DNA of 11,694 nt from Gammaproteobacteria bacterium (GTDB taxonomy: Bacteria > Pseudomonadota > Gammaproteobacteria > Competibacterales > Competibacteraceae): contig PWUP01000063.1 of the NCBI GenBank assembly GCA_003562535.1, positions 1 to 11,694 on the forward strand, in the 5' to 3' direction. Shown here piece after piece: positions 6,707 through 11,694 of this stretch. Position 1 is the stretch's first letter. The number at the start of each line of letters is the position of its first letter. The notes under the pieces were generated by a model, which was given only the letters and a program-made list of their open reading frames with translations, was not told where the DNA came from and made no database searches. The translations under genes and the position numbers were made by a program.

Positions 6707-8344
6707 ATGCCTAAGCCTACTGATTTACCCGTCTGGACACAGTTACAACAGCACGCCGATGCTCTTCACGATCAACCGTTACGTGCTTTGTTTGCTGCCG
6801 ATAGCGAGCGCTTCCAGTCATTTTCACGACACTATGAACAGCTACTGGTCGATTTTTCCAAACAGCGCATTACTGCCGACACGTTTGCTCTGTTACAGGA
6901 ACTGGCCCAGCAAGCGGAAGTGCCCGCAGCCATTGAACGGTTATTCAGCGGTGAACGGGTGAATCACACCGAACAGCGACCCGCCCTACACATGGCCTTA
7001 CGCAACCGCAGCGGTGGTCCCCTATGGTTTGATGGCCAAGATGTGATGCCAGAAGTGCATCGGGTGTTGGAGCAAATGCACCGCTTCGCCGATAAAGTCC
7101 GCAGCGGTGCGTGGACAGGCTACACGGGCAAGCCGATTCGTACCGTGGTCAATATCGGCATCGGTGGCTCTGATCTAGGGCCGAAGCTGGTGTGTCAGGC
7201 ACTGCGTCCCTATGGTGATCCAATGCTGAAGATGTTGTTTTTATCCAGCATTGACGGTGCTCATGCCCATCATATTCTGCGGCGCTGCGATCCTGAGACC
7301 ACCTTATTCATTGTCGCGTCTAAAACATTTACGACTCAGGAGACCATGACCAATGCGGTGACCGCCCGCTCATGGTTGCTGGCGGCCTTGGGTCATGAAG
7401 CCGCTGTAGCCAAGCATTTTGTGGCGGTATCCACCAATCTGCGAGCCGTTGAAGCCTTCGGGATCGATCCCGGTAATATGTTTGTGTTTTGGGATTGGGT
7501 CGGCGGGCGCTATTCCTTATGGTCGGCTATTGGTCTGTCCATCATGATTTATCTCGGTCATGAGCGTTTCTATGAGTTGTTAGAAGGTGCCCATGCCTTA
7601 GATGAGCATTTCCGCCACACGCCTTTAACGGATAATTTACCCGTGATCTTGGCTTTGCTCGGGGTGTGGAACGGCAATTTCCTCGGGGCGGACACCCATG
7701 TGGTCTTGGTCTATGACGATTATTTGCGCAGTTTGGCCAGTTATCTGCAACAATTAGACATGGAGAGCAATGGCAAATCGATTGACCGTGACGGTGATCC
7801 GGTGAGCTATGCGACTGGGCCGGTGGTGTGGGGAGGACTGGGCAATAACGGCCAGCATGCCTTTTATCAGCTCTTGCACCAAGGCACGCATCAATTTGCC
7901 GCCGATTTTCTGGCTCCCGTGCATACCACTGATCCTGTGGGTGGCCATCACAGCATTTTATTGGCGAATTGTTTGGCGCAGTCGCAAGCCTTGATGACTG
8001 GACGTACTGCCGATGAGGCTCGGGCTGAATTAAGTGCCCAGGGGCTGCAAGGTGAGGCGTTAGAAGCCCTCGTGCCCTATAAAGTGTTTGCCGGTAATCG
8101 GTGCAGCACCACTGTATTGTACCAATCCTTGACGCCGCGCACTTTGGGCATGCTGCTGGCTCTGTACGAACATAAAGTGTTTGTCCAAGGCGTTATCTGG
8201 CATATTAATTCCTTTGATCAATGGGGGGTGGAATTAGGCAAACAGCTGACTAAGTCGATTTTGCCACAGTTGCAAGGCCGTGCGGCGCCGACCCTCCAAG
8301 ACAGCTCCACCCAAGGTCTGATCGACTATTGCCAGCGCCACTGA
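6707..8344 (+). CDS. pgi: Glucose-6-phosphate isomerase
   Basis: This cytoplasmic enzyme interconverts glucose 6-phosphate and fructose 6-phosphate in glycolysis and gluconeogenesis. At 545 residues it matches E. coli Pgi (549). The protein carries VVNIGIGGSDLGPKLV (sugar-phosphate site, about 147-162), the first family signature FWDWVGGRYSLWSAIG (261-276) and the second GVIWHINSFDQWGVELGK (495-512). The catalytic residues are in place: Glu353 (DMESNGKS), His384 (GQHAFYQL) and Lys512. The ribosome site is weak (GGAA about 10 nt before the ATG). The 3' end overlaps the next gene by a TGATG junction. The gene is first in the plus-strand series; its fructose 6-phosphate product supplies the hexosamine branch from which lipid A is built, which may explain the grouping. 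Confidence 0.97.
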   Translation: MPKPTDLPVWTQLQQHADALHDQPLRALFAADSERFQSFSRHYEQLLVDFSKQRITADTFALLQELAQQAEVPAAIERLFSGERVNHTEQRPALHMALRNRSGGPLWFDGQDVMPEVHRVLEQMHRFADKVRSGAWTGYTGKPIRTVVNIGIGGSDLGPKLVCQALRPYGDPMLKMLFLSSIDGAHAHHILRRCDPETTLFIVASKTFTTQETMTNAVTARSWLLAALGHEAAVAKHFVAVSTNLRAVEAFGIDPGNMFVFWDWVGGRYSLWSAIGLSIMIYLGHERFYELLEGAHALDEHFRHTPLTDNLPVILALLGVWNGNFLGADTHVVLVYDDYLRSLASYLQQLDMESNGKSIDRDGDPVSYATGPVVWGGLGNNGQHAFYQLLHQGTHQFAADFLAPVHTTDPVGGHHSILLANCLAQSQALMTGRTADEARAELSAQGLQGEALEALVPYKVFAGNRCSTTVLYQSLTPRTLGMLLALYEHKVFVQGVIWHINSFDQWGVELGKQLTKSILPQLQGRAAPTLQDSSTQGLIDYCQRH

Positions 8345-8919
8345 TGGTAATGCCCCAGCACTCTTTGGCTGCCTTACCTGCAAACCTGGGATTACCCGAC
8401 GGTGATATGTGGGTATTTGGCTACGGTTCACTGATGTGGCGACCGGGTTTTGGGTACCAAGAAGTGTGTGGTGCCCGTCTTTACGGGTATCATCGAGCAT
8501 TATGTGTCTGGTCATGGGTGCATCGCGGCACCCAAGCGCATCCGGGCTTGGTGTTCGGGCTGGATGCCGGAGGCTCTTGTATCGGGCGGGCGTTTCGGGT
8601 ACAGGCTGCTGAGCGCGATGCGGTACTCGACTATTTATATCAACGCGAGATGGTGACAGCGGTGTATCATCCCGTGATGCAGCGCGTTCATCTCGATGAC
8701 CGGCGGGTGGTCAAAGCGCTGTGCTTTTTGGTGGATCGGCAGCATCAACAATACGCCGGACGGTTACAGGCGGAAACCGCAGCGGCAGTCGTTGCCACGG
8801 CCAGTGGTGTAAGTGGCGCGAATTGGGAGTATCTGGACAGCACCATCGAACATCTGGCCGATCTCGGTATCCGTGAGCCGTTGTTGCTGCGTATTCGTGA
8901 ACTGGTTCAGGAGCATTGA
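8344..8919 (+). CDS. ChaC-family gamma-glutamylcyclotransferase
   Basis: This 191-residue cytoplasmic protein belongs to the ChaC family, which cleaves glutathione to 5-oxoproline and Cys-Gly. It has the substrate-binding loop VFGYGSLMW (24-32), SWVHRGTQAHPGLVFGL (57-73), GGSCIGRAFRV, and the catalytic glutamate in YLYQREM (Glu102). The length fits bacterial ChaC. The ATG at 8344 shares a base with the pgi stop (TGATG), implying translational coupling. An in-frame TTG lies 15 nt upstream inside pgi, and ATGs at 8350 and 8407 are alternatives; the conserved domain only begins at about residue 22, so the start is uncertain. The stop overlaps lpxK by one base. Glutathione is the likely substrate from family knowledge, not demonstrated here. 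Confidence 0.9.
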   Translation: MVMPQHSLAALPANLGLPDGDMWVFGYGSLMWRPGFGYQEVCGARLYGYHRALCVWSWVHRGTQAHPGLVFGLDAGGSCIGRAFRVQAAERDAVLDYLYQREMVTAVYHPVMQRVHLDDRRVVKALCFLVDRQHQQYAGRLQAETAAAVVATASGVSGANWEYLDSTIEHLADLGIREPLLLRIRELVQEH

Positions 8920-9887
8920 TGGCCATGCCGTGGTGGTACACTCCACCGGGCATAATGGCTTGGCTATTAAGCCCATTCAGTGCGGTCTTTCGACTGCTGA
9001 GTGCTGGGCGGCGTTGGGCTTATCGGCGCGGGTGGCTGCGTGTCCAGCGCTTACCTGTGCCGATTATCGTGATTGGTAATCTTACCGTGGGCGGTACCGG
9101 CAAAACGCCATTAACCGCGGCTGTAGCGCAGTTAGTCGCTGCATGGGGTTATCGTCCGGGGATTGTGACTCGCGGCTATGGAGGGCAGCCGTCTGCAGCA
9201 CCCTGCGAGGTCAAGGTGAGCTCTGATCCTCATCAGGTTGGTGATGAACCCGTGCTGCTGGCTCAGTATTGTCCGGTAGTGGTGGATGCGCGTAGGCCGC
9301 GTGGCGCTCGCCAGCTCATCGAGCTGGGGTGTGATGTGATTTTAGCCGATGATGGTTTGCAGCATTACGCTTTAGGTCGGGATATCGAAGTGGTGGTCAT
9401 CGATGCCGAACGTCGCTTTGGCAATGGCTATTGTTTGCCAGCCGGACCACTGCGTGAACCCCCGTCACGTCTAAATACGGTCGATTTTATTGTCGCCAAT
9501 GGTCAAGGACGCTCAGGGGAGTACACGATGCAGGTACACACGCCTCGGGTTGTGGCGCTGCTGGATGCGCAGCGCGCTCAGCCTTTGGACGCTTGGCGCG
9601 GTCAAACCGTGCATGCTGTGGCCGGCATTGGTCATCCAGAGCGATTTTTCCAGCGGTTGCGCGCGGCTGGATTACAAGTGATGGCGCATGCGTTTGCCGA
9701 TCACCATCGCTTTCGCCGACAGGATCTGGAGTTTGCCGATGATCACGCCATACTGATGACCGAGAAAGACGCCGTAAAATGTCGGCCATTTGCCACCCAT
9801 CGGCACTGGATGGTGCCGCTTGAGGTGGAATTACCGGACACCCTGGTGACGGCACTAGCCGCCCGTTTGTCCTCCATAAGGTCTTAA
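8919..9887 (+). CDS. lpxK: Tetraacyldisaccharide 4'-kinase (lipid A biosynthesis)
   Basis: LpxK phosphorylates the 4' position of the tetraacylated disaccharide-1-phosphate with ATP to give lipid IVA, the sixth step of lipid A synthesis, on the inner face of the inner membrane. The protein is 322 residues (E. coli 328). The N-terminal hydrophobic stretch (IMAWLLSPFSAVFRLL, 12-27) is the membrane anchor. The Walker A motif is IGNLTVGGTGKTP (52-64, Lys62), followed by VTRGYGG and ILADDGLQHYALGRD (Asp144/Asp145, Walker B-like). The start at 8919 overlaps the chaC stop (TGATG) with AGGAG 5 nt before it; ATG 8925 is an alternative. In many Proteobacteria lpxK follows the flippase gene msbA; here it follows chaC instead. 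Confidence 0.95.
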   Translation: MAMPWWYTPPGIMAWLLSPFSAVFRLLSAGRRWAYRRGWLRVQRLPVPIIVIGNLTVGGTGKTPLTAAVAQLVAAWGYRPGIVTRGYGGQPSAAPCEVKVSSDPHQVGDEPVLLAQYCPVVVDARRPRGARQLIELGCDVILADDGLQHYALGRDIEVVVIDAERRFGNGYCLPAGPLREPPSRLNTVDFIVANGQGRSGEYTMQVHTPRVVALLDAQRAQPLDAWRGQTVHAVAGIGHPERFFQRLRAAGLQVMAHAFADHHRFRRQDLEFADDHAILMTEKDAVKCRPFATHRHWMVPLEVELPDTLVTALAARLSSIRS

Positions 9888-9907
9888 TTCGCTACACAGA
9901 GAATACT

Positions 9908-10111
9908 ATGGACAAGAAATTACTTGAAATCTTAGTGTGCCCGGTCAGTAAAGCGCCCTTGGTGTATGACCCTGATCGTCAAGAACTTGTTTGCGAAACC
10001 AGTCGTTTAGCGTATCCTATTCGTGAGGGTATTCCAGTGATGTTGGAATCCGAAGCGCGCTCTTTGGATGCGGTGCCCGCTGCGGACTCTCAGCCCAGTG
10101 GCGATGCCTGA
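9908..10111 (+). CDS. ycaR: YcaR/UPF0434 (Trm112-like) small protein
   Basis: This 67-residue protein is a YcaR/UPF0434 member of the Trm112-like superfamily. It reads LLEILVCPVSKAPLVYD, then LAYPIREGIPVMLESEAR, the family's two blocks. The zinc-type CPxC of E. coli YcaR is here CPVS, with only Cys11 and a later Cys (LVCET), so metal binding is doubtful; Pseudomonas homologues also lack it. The gene sits between lpxK and kdsB as in E. coli and Pseudomonas. Its function is not established. There is a 20-nt gap after lpxK, and its last 8 nt overlap the start of kdsB. Confidence 0.93.
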   Translation: MDKKLLEILVCPVSKAPLVYDPDRQELVCETSRLAYPIREGIPVMLESEARSLDAVPAADSQPSGDA

Positions 10112-10865
10112 GCCTTTTCGGGTTGCGATTCCAGCCCGCTATGCAGCCAGTCGTTTACCGGGTAAGCCGCTGCGGCTGATCGGTCAGCACACTTTACTTG
10201 AGCGGGTGTATCGGGTGGCTCAAGCCAGTGGGGCGCTTGAGGTGGTCATTGCCACTGACGATGAGCGGATACGCCGTGTGGCTGAAGCGTTCGGCGCAGC
10301 GGTGGTGATGACGGCCACCGCCCATCATTCCGGCAGTGATCGGCTGGCTGAATTAGTCACCCTGCTGGATTGGCCCGATGAGGCGATTGTGGTCAATTTG
10401 CAAGGCGATGAGCCCTTATTGCCACCCCCATTACTGGCGCTGGTGGCGCAGACATTAGCCGCCCAACCGGCTGCGGGCATCGCCACCTTAGCCGCCCCCA
10501 TTGAACAAGTGGCTGAGTTGTTTGATCCTAATGTGGTCAAATTAGTTTATGATGCTGATGCTTACGCCATGTATTTCAGTCGTGCCCCGATTCCTTGGCA
10601 CCGCGATGCGTTTGCAGGGGAACGTCCGCAGTGCTTACCGTCAGCACAGTGGTGGCGGCATATTGGCGTGTACGCCTATCGGGCGGGGGTGCTGCGTGCG
10701 TATGCCCAATTACCGCCCAGCCCATTAGAAGGGCTGGAATCATTGGAGCAATTGCGGGCTTTGCATCATGGTATTCGTATTCAGGTCGCGACCATCGCTC
10801 AAGCGCCGCCCGGAGGGGTGGATACTGAGGCGGATTTAAACCGTGTCCGCGCTCAGTTAACCTAG
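10104..10865 (+). CDS. kdsB: 3-deoxy-manno-octulosonate cytidylyltransferase (CMP-KDO synthetase)
   Basis: KdsB activates KDO with CTP to CMP-KDO, the donor for the inner core of lipopolysaccharide. The 253-residue form (E. coli 248) begins MPEPFRVAIPARYAASRLPG, where IPARYAASRLPGKPL (9-23) is the nucleotide-binding loop. It continues with IATDDERI, SGSDRLAE, VNLQGDEPLL (97-106, with the metal-binding Asp102), and YFSRAPIPW. The inner ATG at 10104 inside ycaR was chosen, since the alternative ATG at 10068 adds 12 residues with no family match. The overlap with ycaR suggests coupled translation; no strong ribosome site is seen. Confidence 0.95.
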   Translation: MPEPFRVAIPARYAASRLPGKPLRLIGQHTLLERVYRVAQASGALEVVIATDDERIRRVAEAFGAAVVMTATAHHSGSDRLAELVTLLDWPDEAIVVNLQGDEPLLPPPLLALVAQTLAAQPAAGIATLAAPIEQVAELFDPNVVKLVYDADAYAMYFSRAPIPWHRDAFAGERPQCLPSAQWWRHIGVYAYRAGVLRAYAQLPPSPLEGLESLEQLRALHHGIRIQVATIAQAPPGGVDTEADLNRVRAQLT

Positions 10866-10891
10866 ACTTAACAACGGCTATAGAATGAAGC

Positions 10892-10901
10892 GGAGGAGGA
10901 G
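10892..10901 (+). promoter_or_regulatory. Strong ribosome-binding site fixing the phosphatase start
   Basis: The purine run GGAGGAGGAG directly before the ATG at 10903 contains the consensus GGAGG (10892-10896, 6 nt spacing). The upstream in-frame ATG at 10885 would place this run inside the coding sequence as MKRRRS, so the later ATG is preferred. Confidence 0.8.
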
Positions 10902-10902
10902 C

Positions 10903-11427
10903 ATGATTCACGTATTAATGCTATGTACGGGTAATATTTGCCGTTCACCCATTGCTGAAGGGTGGTTGCGTGCTCACGCCGATGAGGCGGGGCTGTCAGA
11001 ACAACTGCGTGTGGATTCCGCAGGTACCACGGATTTCCATGTCGGTGAGCCACCGGATCGACGGGCACAGCAGACGATGCGCGCCCGTGGTATTGATATC
11101 AGTGATTTACGTGCGCGTAAATTACGTGTTGCCGATTTGGAGCAGTTTGATTATCTACTGGCTATGGACGATGGCCATTTGTCGGCGTTGCAACATTACG
11201 CTCAGCAGGTCGAATCGCCTGGAAAAATTTACCGAATTATGGCCTTTTCTCCTGGCTGGAAGCTCCAAGAAGTGCCGGACCCGTACTACGGGGGGCAGCG
11301 GGGGTTTGTTCAAGTTGTGGACATGTTGGAGGCCGCCACACGCGGCTTTTTAGCCCATCTGCGGGAATCGCATTCTGAGATCCAAACGGCCAGTCTAACC
11401 AGTGAATACCATAATACGTCTTCGTAG
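10903..11427 (+). CDS. Low-molecular-weight protein-tyrosine phosphatase
   Basis: This cytoplasmic phosphatase hydrolyses phosphotyrosine. With the start set by the ribosome site it is 174 residues. The active-site loop CTGNICRS (Cys8 nucleophile, Arg14) follows MIHVLML, and the general acid Asp126 lies in VPDPYYGG. FHVGEPPDRRAQQTMRARGIDISDLRARKL is the family's central block. Bacterial homologues end near residue 155; here a polar tail (about 154-174) continues beyond the last conserved helix (MLEAATRGFLAHL). The gene follows kdsB with a 37-nt gap, as in Pseudomonas, where the gene is ptpA. Relatives such as Wzb control polysaccharide export, but the partner here is unknown. The tail may include sequence contributed by the neighbouring insertion sequence. 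Confidence 0.93.
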   Translation: MIHVLMLCTGNICRSPIAEGWLRAHADEAGLSEQLRVDSAGTTDFHVGEPPDRRAQQTMRARGIDISDLRARKLRVADLEQFDYLLAMDDGHLSALQHYAQQVESPGKIYRIMAFSPGWKLQEVPDPYYGGQRGFVQVVDMLEAATRGFLAHLRESHSEIQTASLTSEYHNTSS

Positions 11428-11448
11428 TCAGCTATATTGAACAAAAAA

Positions 11449-11511
11449 GAGACCTCCAGCCCTTGATGTAAAATCAAGGTATCTATTTTAACTGAATCAA
11501 CCGGAGGTCTC
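11449..11511. promoter_or_regulatory. Inverted repeat masking the transposase ribosome-binding site
   Basis: GAGACCTCC (11449-11457) and GGAGGTCTC (11503-11511) are perfect 9-bp inverted repeats 45 nt apart. Within the loop a second hairpin, CCTTGAT (11461-11467) and ATCAAGG (11473-11479), has a 5-nt loop. The right arm contains the GGAGG of the transposase. Read on the minus strand the 9-bp stem is followed at once by six T residues (complement of 11443-11448), so it could also be a minus-strand terminator. Confidence 0.55.
11503..11507 (+). promoter_or_regulatory. Ribosome-binding site of the IS110-type transposase
   Basis: GGAGG lies 7 nt before the ATG at 11515, a consensus spacing. It is part of the right arm of the inverted repeat, so pairing would hide it. 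Confidence 0.7.
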
Positions 11512-11514
11512 CTG

Positions 11515-11694
11515 ATGAAGAAGATGAAATATCGAGCGATCGATGTCAAGCATCTGGACTGGATGAAGAGCGGTGAACAAGTGCAAGGCGGAGAAGTGGT
11601 GTTAAGCCTAGACGTTGCGAAGTCGGATTTTGTGGGTCTGTTAAGAACGCGGGATGGTGAGATGAGCCAACTGATCAAGTGGAGCCATCCGCAG
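11515..11694 (+). CDS. IS110-family transposase, N-terminal part (cut by window edge)
   Basis: The first 60 codons of a transposase open to the right edge. Residues 29-43 read VLSLDVAKSDFVGLL, the start of the RuvC-like DEDD domain of IS110-family recombinases, with Asp33 as the first catalytic acidic residue. The leading 28 residues are an extension before that motif. A consensus ribosome site (GGAGG) supports the ATG at 11515; the ATG at 11524 is an alternative. The rest of the DEDD domain and the C-terminal domain with the catalytic serine lie beyond the window, so intactness and subgroup (IS110 or IS1111) cannot be judged. IS110 elements insert without target duplication and use a structured guide RNA made from a non-coding end of the element. 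Confidence 0.85.
   Translation, partial: MKKMKYRAIDVKHLDWMKSGEQVQGGEVVLSLDVAKSDFVGLLRTRDGEMSQLIKWSHPQ

Larger units (their letters stand above)
11428..11694 (+). mobile_element. Left part of an IS110-family insertion sequence (left boundary uncertain)
   Basis: The A+T-richer non-coding stretch after the phosphatase stop and the following transposase start form the left part of an insertion sequence. The outer boundary is not visible because IS110 elements often lack terminal inverted repeats and target duplications. It could lie anywhere from within the last codons of the phosphatase to about 11448. Confidence 0.6.

Noticed and set aside
6663..6962. A 99-codon plus-strand frame starting at the pgi promoter
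   Set aside because: It overlaps the pgi N-terminus in another frame, begins within the -10 element, and has no ribosome site.
9487..9855. A 122-codon open frame on the minus strand opposite lpxK
   Set aside because: Pro/Ala/Arg-rich antisense shadow with no ribosome site; lpxK is complete across it.
11310..11678. A 122-codon open frame on the minus strand spanning the phosphatase end and the transposase start
   Set aside because: It crosses two coding regions with clear family motifs on the other strand and has no motif of its own.
1..11694. CRISPR arrays, tRNA or rRNA genes, phage genes, toxin-antitoxin pairs or tandem repeats
   Set aside because: None was seen when reading both strands. 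Gaps between genes are short (the longest is 229 bp before pgi) and contain no repeated spacers or cloverleaf-like sequence.

Overview
This 11.7 kb window looks like ordinary chromosome from a Gammaproteobacterium of moderate G+C content. The signs are the lipid A/KDO block lpxK-ycaR-kdsB followed by a low-molecular-weight tyrosine phosphatase (the order known from Pseudomonas), two small outer-membrane-type lipoproteins, and gammaproteobacterial Pgi, MarC and acetoacetyl-CoA synthetase proteins. I cannot name a genus. No tRNA, rRNA, CRISPR array or prophage is visible. The only mobile DNA is the start of an IS110-family transposase at the right edge.

Left part (1-3120). A RecQ-family helicase runs off the left edge on the minus strand. 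It is divergent from a DUF1499 lipoprotein gene on the plus strand. That gene meets tail to tail, with a 7-nt overlap, a minus-strand chain of three genes: marC (membrane protein), a DUF29 protein and a SlyB-like glycine-zipper lipoprotein.

Middle (3121-6706). Two acyl-CoA-ligase-type genes form a minus-strand operon. The first is a phenylacetate-CoA-ligase-like protein whose P-loop and C-terminal lysine look degenerate. The second is an intact acetoacetyl-CoA synthetase, pointing to use of acetoacetate from ketone bodies or polyhydroxybutyrate. The 229-bp divergent region before pgi carries a perfect 7-bp inverted repeat next to an extended -10 element, a plausible operator.

Right part (6707-11427). 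A tightly packed plus-strand series holds pgi, a ChaC-type gamma-glutamylcyclotransferase, lpxK, a YcaR/Trm112-like protein, kdsB and a tyrosine phosphatase. Two junctions are TGATG stop/start overlaps, and kdsB starts inside ycaR. The series joins sugar-phosphate metabolism, glutathione turnover, lipid A 4'-phosphorylation and CMP-KDO synthesis. Where murB would be expected after the phosphatase, an IS110-type transposase begins 87 bp later. Its ribosome-binding site lies inside an inverted repeat that could mask it in read-through transcripts.

Most of the window is housekeeping. I see no clearly new multi-gene system. The most unusual items are the degenerate ligase, the pgi upstream repeat, the chaC insertion in the lipid A operon and the masked ribosome-binding site of the insertion sequence.
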